DNA of 64,000 nt from Bowmanella pacifica. Its GTDB lineage: Bacteria; Pseudomonadota; Gammaproteobacteria; Enterobacterales; Alteromonadaceae. The notes below the pieces were generated by a model, which saw only the letters and a program-made list of their open reading frames with translations, was not told the origin of the DNA and did not search any database. The first letter of the stretch is position 1; every line of letters starts with the position of its first letter. This document shows positions 1-8,042 of this stretch, piece after piece. Position numbers and translations under genes: made by a program. The stretch is taken from contig NZ_BMLS01000005.1 in the NCBI RefSeq assembly GCF_014645355.1, positions 124,001 through 188,000 of the forward strand, in the 5' to 3' direction.

Positions 1-2
1 AC

Positions 3-611
3 GGGAATCCTGCGCCCTCTACGGCTTATGGTGTATTTGTTGGACTGCGCGCCTCAGTTCGTCATGCGTTGGGATCTGACTTAAACGGTGTGAAGGTCGC
101 TATTCAGGGGCTGGGGCACGTTGGCTATCGCTTGGCAGAGCACCTACATAATGAAGGGGCGAAATTGTATGTCACGGACATCTACCCGGATAACCTGGAT
201 AGGGCAGCGCAGGAATTGGGTGCCACCGTTGTCTCGCCCGATGAGATATTTGGTTTAGATGTGGATGTGTTTGCTCCTTGTGCCATGGGCGCAATCATTA
301 ATGACAATAGCTTGTCATTGCTTAAGGCTAAAGTGGTGGCGGGCGCTGCCAATAACCAGTTAGCTGAAGAACGCCATGGGCAAATGCTACAAGAGAGAGG
401 CATCCTGTATGCGCCGGATTATGTCATCAATGCGGGTGGCGTGATTGATATTTATCACCAGAAAATGGATAGCAGTGCAGATGCTATGCGTAAACATATC
501 GAAGGGATTGGTGACACCTTAGTCGAGATTTATCAGCGTGCTGAGCAACAAGGGTTACCCACTAATCTGGAAGCTAATCAGATGGCCGAAGAACGTTTTC
601 TGGCCGAATAA
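3..611 (+). CDS. Leucine/Glu/Phe/Val-type dehydrogenase, C-terminal part (5' end outside window)
   Basis: The open frame runs in from the window edge with no start codon, so only the C-terminal ~200 residues are present. The visible part is the NAD-binding half of the Glu/Leu/Phe/Val dehydrogenase family: a Rossmann glycine motif ([16 protein letters not shown]), an acidic residue ending the second strand (YVTDIYPDN), then the family segments [22 protein letters not shown] and [13 protein letters not shown]. These match leucine dehydrogenase best, the enzyme that oxidatively deaminates branched-chain amino acids with NAD+. The TTG within the frame near position 69 is not the true start because coding similarity continues upstream of it ([12 protein letters not shown]). 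Exact substrate is inferred. Confidence 0.85.
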   Translation, partial: GNPAPSTAYGVFVGLRASVRHALGSDLNGVKVAIQGLGHVGYRLAEHLHNEGAKLYVTDIYPDNLDRAAQELGATVVSPDEIFGLDVDVFAPCAMGAIINDNSLSLLKAKVVAGAANNQLAEERHGQMLQERGILYAPDYVINAGGVIDIYHQKMDSSADAMRKHIEGIGDTLVEIYQRAEQQGLPTNLEANQMAEERFLAE

Positions 612-621
612 ACCTAAAATG

Positions 622-700
622 ATCCCCGCGCCCTTGCAACCCGCTTGGGCATCGGGGATAATGCGCGCCGCCTAAGAGGCGGCTTTGACGCCTTTTTTGC
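622..700 (+). terminator. Two hairpins after the dehydrogenase gene
   Basis: ATCCCCG (622-628) pairs with CGGGGAT (653-659). A second hairpin, GCCGCC/GGCGGC (about 667-683), is followed by T-rich sequence up to 700. The second is the better transcription terminator candidate and would insulate the SRP RNA gene that starts a few bases later. The T-run is interrupted, so termination strength is uncertain. Confidence 0.45.
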
Positions 701-708
701 ATATCAAT

Positions 709-821
709 GGTGGTCCTGTCGGTCCTCCCGCAATGATACTTTATGAACCCGGTCAGGCCCGGAAGGGAGCAGCCGCAGTAAAGGACTCATGTGCCGGGAT
801 GTGGCTGGTGGGACCGCCACC
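709..821 (+). ncRNA. ffs: 4.5S signal recognition particle RNA
   Basis: The region folds as one long hairpin: GGTGGTCC at the 5' end pairs with GGACCGCCACC at the 3' end. It carries the invariant bacterial SRP core: GGTCAGGCCCGGAAGG, then GAGCAGCC and later TGCCGGGATG, with the GGAA-type tetraloop. It is 113 nt, the usual size of the short 4.5S RNA of gammaproteobacteria. The RNA binds Ffh and targets nascent membrane proteins to FtsY. A T-run at about 832-838 after the stem probably terminates it, and this lies inside the 3' end of the convergent comFB-like gene. Confidence 0.95.
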
Positions 822-822
822 T

Positions 823-1101
823 CTACACTGCTTTTTTCTTCGCGTCGTCTGAGTTTAGATACTTAAGCGCTTTCTCCATCGCTTCGGCTACATTCATTTC
901 CATTTGCTGTTTTTCACTGGTCGAGATATAGAACGCCATATCAACTTCAAAACGGATATAGCGTGCTGGGCATTGATTCAGTGTCAGGCAGCTTAAATCC
1001 GCAATAAAGTCGTCGTCTTTATCCTTGTGTAAGCCGAGTTTTTCGATTCTCTCCAGCACTAAGTTTTCATAATAGTTATGAATATCATCATCCAGTTTCA
1101 T
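823..1101 (-). CDS. ComFB-like late competence development protein
   Basis: A 92-residue cytoplasmic protein without signal peptide or membrane segment. The pattern NYYENLVLERIEKLG followed by DLSCLTLNQCPARYIRFEVDMAFY, with CLTLNQCPARYIR near residues 38-50, is the signature of the ComFB family. The founding member is encoded in the Bacillus comF operon, and other members have been described as small nucleotide-binding regulators. Function here is not established. The ORF begins with ATG and ends two bases from the SRP RNA, so the two genes converge tail to tail. The C-terminus is Lys-rich (DDAKKKAV). Confidence 0.75.
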   Translation of the reverse strand: MKLDDDIHNYYENLVLERIEKLGLHKDKDDDFIADLSCLTLNQCPARYIRFEVDMAFYISTSEKQQMEMNVAEAMEKALKYLNSDDAKKKAV

Positions 1102-1218
1102 GTTTAATCCTGTTCACAATTGATTCCAGAAGGCTAGTTGATGAATTGTCATCCAGCCAAGCACAACCGCCATATCATGATGGTAAACTCCAGTTTGTCA
1201 AAATAACGGATAATAATC

Positions 1219-2313
1219 ATGAAAAAGAATGTGGATCCCTGCTATTACGGTGATTACCTGCAATTGGACAAGTTGCTCAGTGCCCAACATCTGCAAAGTG
1301 CCAAGTATGGTGAACCTGCTCACGACGAAACCTTGTTCATTATCGTCCACCAAGTCTACGAGCTCTGGTTTAAGCAAATCCTGCATGAATTGTCTTCGGT
1401 CATTGACGTCTTTTCGGCGCAACAGGTAAAAGATCAGCAACTCACTACTGTGGTTCATAGGTTGAAACGGGTTATCAGTATTCAAGGTTTGCTCAATGAC
1501 CAAATCAGCGTTATGGAAACCATGAGCCCCCAAGAGTTTCTGGCATTTCGCGATTACCTGGTACCTGCATCAGGGTTTCAGAGCATTCAATTTAAGATGC
1601 TGGAAATCGGCTTAGGCTTGAAGCGCGAATTTCGCATCGATTTTGACAAGCAGTCTTTTTATAACCGCCTGGAACAAAAGGACAGAGACTTTCTGGAAGC
1701 CTTGGAAAAGAAAGACAGTTTGTTTGAGTTGACACAACGTTGGTTGGAACGCCTGCCGCTATTGGAGTTTGATGATTTCAAATTCTGGGCATTATATCGC
1801 CAGGCCACAGATAAAATGCTAGCCAGTGATGAAGCCATCATCCAAGGTAATCCCACCCTGAGCGAGAAAGATAGGCGCCAGGAATTAAGAGAGCTGCAAT
1901 CGACCCGTGACACCTTTGCTGCGCTGTGGGATGAGCAAGAATACAGCAACTGGCAAAGTCAGGGGCATTTCAGATTGTCACAGCGCGCCCTGCTCGCGGC
2001 ACTTTTTATCAACCAATATAATGAAGAACCACTGTTTAACCTGCCTTACCAGTTTATTACCTGCCTGACCGAAATCGACGAGAAACTGACTATCTGGCGT
2101 TATCGCCACGCCATGATGGTGCAACGTATGCTGGGCGGAAAGATAGGAACTGGCGGGTCTTCAGGACATGAATATTTGAAGCGCACCACTGAGTCTAATC
2201 GTATCTTCAAGGACTTTTTTAATATGGCTACCTTTATGCTGCCCAAGGCGGCATTGCCGGAGCTACCAGCAAATGTGAAAGGTCAGTTGGGCTTTGTTAT
2301 GGTTGGACTGTAG
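1219..2313 (+). CDS. kynA: Tryptophan 2,3-dioxygenase
   Basis: Haem enzyme that opens the indole ring of L-tryptophan to N-formylkynurenine, the first step of the kynurenine pathway. The sequence shows HDETLFIIVHQVYELWFKQI at residues ~35-54 (catalytic-pocket Phe40 and His44), PASGFQSIQFKMLEIGLG at ~115-132, YRQATDKMLAS, and the C-terminal RYRHAMMVQRMLGGKIGTGG block, whose His (about 297) is the axial haem ligand, followed by SSGHEYLKRT. At 364 residues it is longer than the ~280-residue form of many proteobacteria and resembles the longer eukaryotic/Bacteroidetes layout. No other kynurenine gene is adjacent. It stands alone, 117 bp after the divergent comFB-like gene; no strong ribosome binding site is visible before the ATG. 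Confidence 0.93.
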   Translation: MKKNVDPCYYGDYLQLDKLLSAQHLQSAKYGEPAHDETLFIIVHQVYELWFKQILHELSSVIDVFSAQQVKDQQLTTVVHRLKRVISIQGLLNDQISVMETMSPQEFLAFRDYLVPASGFQSIQFKMLEIGLGLKREFRIDFDKQSFYNRLEQKDRDFLEALEKKDSLFELTQRWLERLPLLEFDDFKFWALYRQATDKMLASDEAIIQGNPTLSEKDRRQELRELQSTRDTFAALWDEQEYSNWQSQGHFRLSQRALLAALFINQYNEEPLFNLPYQFITCLTEIDEKLTIWRYRHAMMVQRMLGGKIGTGGSSGHEYLKRTTESNRIFKDFFNMATFMLPKAALPELPANVKGQLGFVMVGL

Positions 2314-2487
2314 TACCACATTCTTTGCTAGCATTAGAATGCTGTAGCGGACTAAAGTTAGAAAGTTCCGTAACAGGTTGCAGATTTCAACTTTGCTTTT
2401 GTTTTAAATGTAAACTATTTGTTACGGGTGGGCTTTTTTCATCAACAGTAATATTAAAGTTTGATTAAGGTTAGTTACTAACGCCGG

Positions 2488-2515
2488 TTGACCAAATTAA
2501 AGCCCTTTGTATATT
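2488..2515 (+). promoter_or_regulatory. Candidate sigma70 promoter of the TonB-dependent receptor
   Basis: TTGACC (2488-2493) and TATATT (2510-2515) are separated by 16 bp, about 100 bp before the receptor start codon. No clear Fur box is seen around it, so an iron signal is not indicated. The rest of the 2314-2612 gap is AT-rich with no gene. Confidence 0.5.
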
Positions 2516-2612
2516 ATCGAATGAGAGGCTCACTACCTCTTACCAAAAATAACCGCTTAAGCGGATAACAAAAATCACTAGATAACAAGTTTAGTGGTCC
2601 AGGGAGACAAAC

Positions 2613-5369
2613 ATGTATATTAAATCTAGACTAGCTGGAGCTGTGCGCATGGCGCTAGCTCTGGGCGCATCTTCTGTTGCATTTTCACCCATCGCTTTCG
2701 CTCAAGAAGCGCAAAGCGACGAAGGTGCTGAGGGTGTAGAGAAAATCGCTGTAACAGGGTCTCGCATCAAACGTACCGATATGGAGTCTGCTAGCCCCAT
2801 TACGGTCCTGACTGCTCAGGATCTTGAAGCGGCAGGTGTGCCCACCATTGAAAAGTACATCCAAGCTTTGCCAGCAGTAAATGGTTCTGCCCAAGGCTCT
2901 AACGTTAACAACGGAAGTAATGGTTCCGCCACTGTATCCTTGCGTGGTTTAGGCTCCGGCCGTACATTGATTTTGGTCAATGGTCGTCGCACTGCGTTCA
3001 GTGATTTGAACTCTATTCCTATGTCATTTGTTGAGCGTGTAGAAGTGCTGCGTGATGGTGCCTCTACAGTTTATGGTTCAGACGCCATTGCCGGTGTTGT
3101 TAACTTCATCACCAAACGCAACTTTGAAGGTGCCGAGTTCGTTGCTCAATACGACCTGACCGGTAAAGGCGATGGTGAAACTTCTAAAGTCGCAGCGACA
3201 GTTGGTACTTCCAGTGACAAGGGTAACGTGGTTCTGTCTCTGGAATACACGAATCGCCAGCCTATTGGCCAGAAAGACCGTGATTTCTCAGAGTGCCCTC
3301 TGACTGATGGCGATGACGAGCCAGTATGCTTTGGTTCCGGTACTACTGCGATGGGGACTTGGACTTCGCTGACCCCTGGTACAGCCTACAAGAGCATGGT
3401 AGTCGACCCCAATACAGGGGAAATTCGAAAGCTTAACGGAGCTACCGACGCTTATAACTTTGCGACAACCAGCTATATGGTGACGCCTCAGGAAGTTTTC
3501 AGTATTAACGCTGCGGCAAGCTATGAAGTGTTCGATGATACCAGCGTATTCCTGGAAGGTGGTTTTACTAACCGTCAATCAGATCAGTTAATGGGTCCAG
3601 AGGGCACATTCTGGGGACAAGTTGTGTCCGCTGACCATCCGGATAATCCAATTGGCGAAGAGCTGGTTATTAACCGTCGTTTGACAGAAACCGGTGGCCG
3701 TGCCTTTACTCAGGACTTCTCTGACTACCGTATGGTGTTTGGTTTTGAGGGCTTCCTGGATAATGGCTGGGCGTGGGACGCATCTTATAACTATGCGCGC
3801 TTTATTGACGCCCGTGTAGATTTTGGTCGTGCTAACCCTAAACGTTTCGGTAACCTGACCGATCCAACTAAGTGTGCGGCGGATCCTGCATGCCCAGGTT
3901 TATGGAATCCGTTCAAGATGGATACCCTAAATCAGGCTCAATTAGACTACGCGTTCCTGCCTAATTCACCCGTCGTGCGTGGTACCACCAAACAATTGCT
4001 GGCTAACCTGACGGGCGACCTTGGGGATTTTGAACTGCCTGCCGGTGCGGTTGCTTGGGCCGTTGGTATTGAAAAACGTTGGGAAGACTACCTGTTTCAA
4101 CCTGATGGCGCAGCCCTGATCGGCGAAATTTACTCTGTTGCTGGCGATAAAACTGAAGGTCAGTACGAAGTAACAGAAACCTATCTGGAACTGAGTGTAC
4201 CTATTCTTGCGGATTTGCCAGGTGTTGAATCTCTGAATTTGTCTGCTGCGGTACGCCGTTCTGATTATGACTTCTTGGATGCGCAGACCAACACCAAAAT
4301 CGGTTTGGAATATACACCCTTTGAAGGTTTGTTGATTCGTGCCACTAAAGCCGATGGTTTCCGTGCTCCAAGTATTTCAGAGTTGTTTGCTCCTCAGCAA
4401 GAATCAAACCTGAACTACAACGAGCCTTGTACCGAATACGGTCTGCCAGGTGCGCCTCAAAGTGCAACAGTGAAAGCTAACTGTGCGGCTGATGGCTTGC
4501 CTGCTGACTTTAAACTGACGTCTAACCAGTCCAGTTCCATTGTCGGTGGTAACCCTGATTTGCAGCCTGAGGAATCAGAAAGCCTGACCGCGGGTTTTGT
4601 TTACACGCCCGACTTTATTGAGAACTTCAGTATTGCGATAGACTACTTTGATATTGAAATCACTAATGGTATTGGTACAGCTGGTACCAGTAACATTATC
4701 AATGGCTGTTATGAGAGCCCTAATTTCAGTAGCCCATTGTGTGATCTGCTTGTGGGTGCTGCTGCTGTTGACCGTGTTCCTTACCCAACGTCGCCTCGTC
4801 GTGATGTTCTGGGGGCTATGTCTGGTATTTTGGTAACTAACGCTAACCTTTCAACCTTTGAAACCGCTGGTGTGGATTTTGATGCAAATTACGCAGTGGA
4901 TTTGGGTGAAGGTAGTTTGAAACTTCGTTTGGATGGAACATGGTTGGATAAATACGATTACGTTCCATTTGCAGGGGAAGAGGCCATCCAACTGGCTGGA
5001 TTCTACGGCGAAGACCAATGGGAGCAGAATGTTGCAGCTTTCTCTGAACTGCGTACCAACTTTACAGCGACTTATACTGCAGGTGATTTCTCTTTCACCT
5101 GGATGAGCCGTTTTATGATGGGTACCGACGACGAGTCTGTTGAAGATCTGGCCAATAGTGACAACCTCAGCAACCACGCTGGCTCTGTGGTATATCACGA
5201 TGTTCAGGGTAGCTACTACATGGACAACTACGCCTTTACTTTAGGTGCAAGGAACTTGTTTGATAAGCAGCCTCCTTACACAACCAACAATGATGATATG
5301 AACACCTTGTCATCTTCATACGATACTGCTGGTATGTACTGGTATGCCCGTGTGACAGCTAAGTTCTAA
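2613..5369 (+). CDS. TonB-dependent outer-membrane receptor
   Basis: A 918-residue ligand-gated outer-membrane porin. Residues 1-31 form a signal peptide ending IAFA/QEA. A TonB-box-like stretch (EKIAVTGSRIKR, ~43-54) follows, then the plug domain (SASPITVLTAQDLEAAG, SVSLRGLG-type motif, TLILVNGRR, VERVEVLRDGASTVYGSDAIAGVVN). The remainder is a 22-strand-type barrel ending in aromatic YWYARVTAKF, as expected for BAM recognition. Short extracellular loops carry paired cysteines (CPLTDGDDEPVC; CAADPAC). The GSRIKRTD start and the NGSNGSATVSLRG plug are typical of the large Alteromonadales/Caulobacter receptors for carbohydrates, peptides or other organics rather than classical siderophore receptors. 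Substrate is unknown. AGGGAG precedes the ATG; a terminator follows. Confidence 0.93.
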   Translation: MYIKSRLAGAVRMALALGASSVAFSPIAFAQEAQSDEGAEGVEKIAVTGSRIKRTDMESASPITVLTAQDLEAAGVPTIEKYIQALPAVNGSAQGSNVNNGSNGSATVSLRGLGSGRTLILVNGRRTAFSDLNSIPMSFVERVEVLRDGASTVYGSDAIAGVVNFITKRNFEGAEFVAQYDLTGKGDGETSKVAATVGTSSDKGNVVLSLEYTNRQPIGQKDRDFSECPLTDGDDEPVCFGSGTTAMGTWTSLTPGTAYKSMVVDPNTGEIRKLNGATDAYNFATTSYMVTPQEVFSINAAASYEVFDDTSVFLEGGFTNRQSDQLMGPEGTFWGQVVSADHPDNPIGEELVINRRLTETGGRAFTQDFSDYRMVFGFEGFLDNGWAWDASYNYARFIDARVDFGRANPKRFGNLTDPTKCAADPACPGLWNPFKMDTLNQAQLDYAFLPNSPVVRGTTKQLLANLTGDLGDFELPAGAVAWAVGIEKRWEDYLFQPDGAALIGEIYSVAGDKTEGQYEVTETYLELSVPILADLPGVESLNLSAAVRRSDYDFLDAQTNTKIGLEYTPFEGLLIRATKADGFRAPSISELFAPQQESNLNYNEPCTEYGLPGAPQSATVKANCAADGLPADFKLTSNQSSSIVGGNPDLQPEESESLTAGFVYTPDFIENFSIAIDYFDIEITNGIGTAGTSNIINGCYESPNFSSPLCDLLVGAAAVDRVPYPTSPRRDVLGAMSGILVTNANLSTFETAGVDFDANYAVDLGEGSLKLRLDGTWLDKYDYVPFAGEEAIQLAGFYGEDQWEQNVAAFSELRTNFTATYTAGDFSFTWMSRFMMGTDDESVEDLANSDNLSNHAGSVVYHDVQGSYYMDNYAFTLGARNLFDKQPPYTTNNDDMNTLSSSYDTAGMYWYARVTAKF

Positions 5370-5384
5370 TTAGAGCTTTTGCAG

Positions 5385-5413
5385 AAAACCAGCCTTCGGG
5401 CTGGTTTTTTTTT
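5385..5413 (+). terminator. Rho-independent terminator after the receptor
   Basis: AACCAGCC pairs with GGCTGGTT around a TTCG loop (5387-5406), followed by an uninterrupted T-run. It separates the receptor from the downstream TPR/oxygenase genes, though partial read-through is possible because the next gene starts only about 50 bp later. Confidence 0.88.
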
Positions 5414-5465
5414 ATAGACTTTTATGTGGCACACTTAACTCCACTTTTCCTGAAGCTCTGAGTTT

Positions 5466-7262
5466 ATGAGAAATAACGTTACACAAATAGCTCAGCAGGC
5501 AATTGCCTTGTATCAGCAGCAAAAATATGAAGTTGCGCTGCCATTGCTTAAACAGCTGACGGCGGCTGGCGTAAGTCATCCCCTCATTTGGCATGTATTT
5601 GCATTGTGCTTGCGGAAGTTGGGCAAACTGCAAGAAAGTGAACAGGCTTTCTGTAAAGCGATGAAACTGGCACCTAATGATGCAGAGATTAAGAATAATT
5701 ACGGTAATCTTTTGAAGCAGTTGGGCGATAGCAACAAGGCCATGCAATGTTTCCATGAGGCTTTAAGGTGCCGTCCCGGCTTTGTTGACGCGCAATACAA
5801 TGCCGGATTACTAAAACTAGAGAAAAAGCAATATGCAGAGGCTTCCAGGTTTCTTAAGCAAGCTTTGTCCAATAAACCTGATTTTGCGTCCGCCGCGGTT
5901 GCGTTGGCTAAAAGCCTGATTCAAACCGGAGGCCTTGATGAAGCAATTGGTGTTCTCTGCAGAATACTAGAAGGTGGCAGTGACTCTGTTCCTGTGCTCT
6001 TGACACTCTCACAGTGCTATCGGGAAAAAGGTTTGCATGACGAAGCGGTAGAGCTGTTGTGTGATCGCCAGGAGAGCGATTTACTTGTGAGAGAGTTAGC
6101 GATTAATTTGCATTTCAGTGGCCGAAGTGAGTCGGCCATAGAATGTTTTCGTGCACTGTTAAAAAAAGACCCGCTAAATCAGCAAGTGCTTGGAAGCATG
6201 GCAGATATACGTTGGCTAATGGGGGACGTTGATTGGCTGGATGACTATTATCAGGCTTTGTGTGCGAACCCCAATTCCTGGCCACTGCGTTGCGATCTGT
6301 CCAATCGGTTGGTTAAATCTGAACAACTACAAAGTGCCGAACAGATTTTGGAAGAGTCTCCCGTTTCTGTGTGGCCACTTGAAGCATTGCTGTTGAAGGG
6401 ACATATCAAAAGAGAGCAAGGAGAGATCGAGGAAGCGCAACATGTTTTGAAAAAAGCACTGCCAATGTCTGAGAAAAACACTAGCGTGATAAATGAATTA
6501 ATGTTGTGCCATTTAAGTGAAGGTGATGTCAAATCGGCACTGCGTTGTTGCGACCAACTTATCGAGAAAGAGACAGATAACCAGGCTTGGTGGGCCATGA
6601 AAGCGGCGTGCTTAAAGTTAGCTGGGAACCTAAGAGAATACAGAAAGCTATACGATTTTGACAAATTCGTTAAGGCATACGTTTTACCTTGTCCTTCAGG
6701 TTATTCCAATATATCAGAGTTTAACCAACAACTTTTGCATGACCTGCAAAATATGCATGCTAGTGCTAGGCATCCACTTGAACAGTCATTACGGACAGGT
6801 ACTCAGACCGAAGGCCATCTTTTTCGACGTGACATAGAAAGCGTTAAGTTTCTTGAGAAGCAACTTAAACAAGTTATCGCCGCCTACATTAGCCACCTTT
6901 CCTTTGATAATTCACATCCTTTTACAAGACGATTAAGACAAGACTTTTTGTTCAGCGGAGCCTGGTCCGTCAGGCTCAACAATAGCGGATATCATCGTAA
7001 CCATTATCATAGTGAGGGGTGGATAAGCGGAAGTTATTATGTGTCAGTGCCTAAAGCCGTGCAGCGCAGCGGAAATGGTTGGATAAAATTTGGCCAGGCG
7101 GAGTTAGGAAGACTGTTTTCCATGGATCCTGACTATTGCATTAAGCCTGAGGCAGGCAGTGTTGCCTTGTTTCCGTCTATGATGTGGCATGGCACTGAAC
7201 CTTTTGATGATCAGGAGTACAGAGTGACAGTGGCGTTTGATGTTGTACCAGTAGAAGAATAA
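5466..7262 (+). CDS. TPR-repeat protein with C-terminal 2OG-Fe(II) oxygenase domain
   Basis: 598 residues. Residues ~1-420 are tandem tetratricopeptide-like helical repeats (for example LPLLKQLTAAG, ESEQAFCKAMKLAPNDAEIKNNYG, GFVDAQYNAGLLKLEK). Residues ~490-598 resemble the putative 2OG-Fe(II) oxygenase family 5. Candidate iron ligands are His513/His515 in NHYHSEGWISGSYYVS and His575 in SMMWHGTEP, with Arg586 (EYRVTVAFDV) as the likely 2-oxoglutarate anchor. No signal peptide is seen, so it is probably cytoplasmic. Such TPR/oxygenase fusions recur downstream of TonB receptors in Alteromonadales; their substrate is unknown. The next gene begins 8 bp after the stop, behind AGAGGAGAG, so the three genes from here to 9317 look like an operon. 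Confidence 0.8.
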   Translation: MRNNVTQIAQQAIALYQQQKYEVALPLLKQLTAAGVSHPLIWHVFALCLRKLGKLQESEQAFCKAMKLAPNDAEIKNNYGNLLKQLGDSNKAMQCFHEALRCRPGFVDAQYNAGLLKLEKKQYAEASRFLKQALSNKPDFASAAVALAKSLIQTGGLDEAIGVLCRILEGGSDSVPVLLTLSQCYREKGLHDEAVELLCDRQESDLLVRELAINLHFSGRSESAIECFRALLKKDPLNQQVLGSMADIRWLMGDVDWLDDYYQALCANPNSWPLRCDLSNRLVKSEQLQSAEQILEESPVSVWPLEALLLKGHIKREQGEIEEAQHVLKKALPMSEKNTSVINELMLCHLSEGDVKSALRCCDQLIEKETDNQAWWAMKAACLKLAGNLREYRKLYDFDKFVKAYVLPCPSGYSNISEFNQQLLHDLQNMHASARHPLEQSLRTGTQTEGHLFRRDIESVKFLEKQLKQVIAAYISHLSFDNSHPFTRRLRQDFLFSGAWSVRLNNSGYHRNHYHSEGWISGSYYVSVPKAVQRSGNGWIKFGQAELGRLFSMDPDYCIKPEAGSVALFPSMMWHGTEPFDDQEYRVTVAFDVVPVEE

Positions 7263-7270
7263 GAGGAGAG

Positions 7271-8029
7271 ATGGCAGTGTTTTGGGGAAACTTTACCAGT
7301 GCTCAAGCTAATGATGATCGATTAAAGCGTCATCCTGGGGCAATTGAAATGTCTAAAGGTGAAATGTTTTTGGCTTCCTGTGCAAACATTTTACGAAATG
7401 CTTACGGTTTCTACCGTTCTACGGAGCAGGGGGTCGCGCAAGATGAAAATGGCCAATATCTGCCTTTGTACACCTATCCGGCAATCGAATACCTTTATCA
7501 GTTTGATTATAGCGATAAGCGAATATTTGAATATGGCGCAGGCGCCTCGACCATGTTTTGGATGGAGAGAGCCGCCCAAGTCGTCAGCGTCGAAAATAAT
7601 CCAGAGTGGTACAGCAGTCTCAAGCCTAAGCTCAATAGCAAAACAAAATTGTTGTTCGCAGAGGGAGATAAGTTTCCTTTTGCGCTGGAAGGCGAAGAGG
7701 GGCTTTTTGACGTTATTGTGGTTGATGGCGCGGGCTATCGTTTTGACTGTGCGACAGTGGCGTTAAGTAAACTGGCGAAAGGCGGCGTTGTCGTGCTTGA
7801 TAATGCAGATTGGCATCCTAATACAGCAAAGCTACTTAGAGATGCTGGTTTGATTCAGGTCGACATGAGTGGTTTTAAGCCATGTGAATGCCATACATCA
7901 ACCACTTCAATTTTTATGCACAGAGACTTTAATTTTCGTACCTTGGAATCAAGACAGCCTTCTTATGCGAAAGGCGCAAAACTCATTCATTCTGAAGATT
8001 GGGATAAGCCATATGCAAAACGAGGCTAA
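7271..8029 (+). CDS. Class I SAM-methyltransferase-like protein
   Basis: 252 residues, cytoplasmic. The Rossmann motif I is FEYGAGAST (86-94), followed by an acidic strand end (VSVENN, ~106-110), a motif II/post-I region DVIVVDGAGYR (147-157) and GGVVVLDNADW (171-181), which matches the strand-4/5 region of class I methyltransferases. The N-terminal ~75 residues (FLASCANILRNAYGFYRSTEQG) probably form the substrate side. No family-specific signature reveals the acceptor. It sits between two oxygenase-like genes. Start ATG at 7271 follows AGAGGAGAG at good spacing. Confidence 0.7.
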   Translation: MAVFWGNFTSAQANDDRLKRHPGAIEMSKGEMFLASCANILRNAYGFYRSTEQGVAQDENGQYLPLYTYPAIEYLYQFDYSDKRIFEYGAGASTMFWMERAAQVVSVENNPEWYSSLKPKLNSKTKLLFAEGDKFPFALEGEEGLFDVIVVDGAGYRFDCATVALSKLAKGGVVVLDNADWHPNTAKLLRDAGLIQVDMSGFKPCECHTSTTSIFMHRDFNFRTLESRQPSYAKGAKLIHSEDWDKPYAKRG

Positions 8030-8042
8030 AGAAGGCGCCGAC

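Noticed and set aside
7869-8042. N-terminal extension of the TPR/hydroxylase gene
   Set aside because: Overlaps the methyltransferase-like gene by 160 bp; later ATG fits better.
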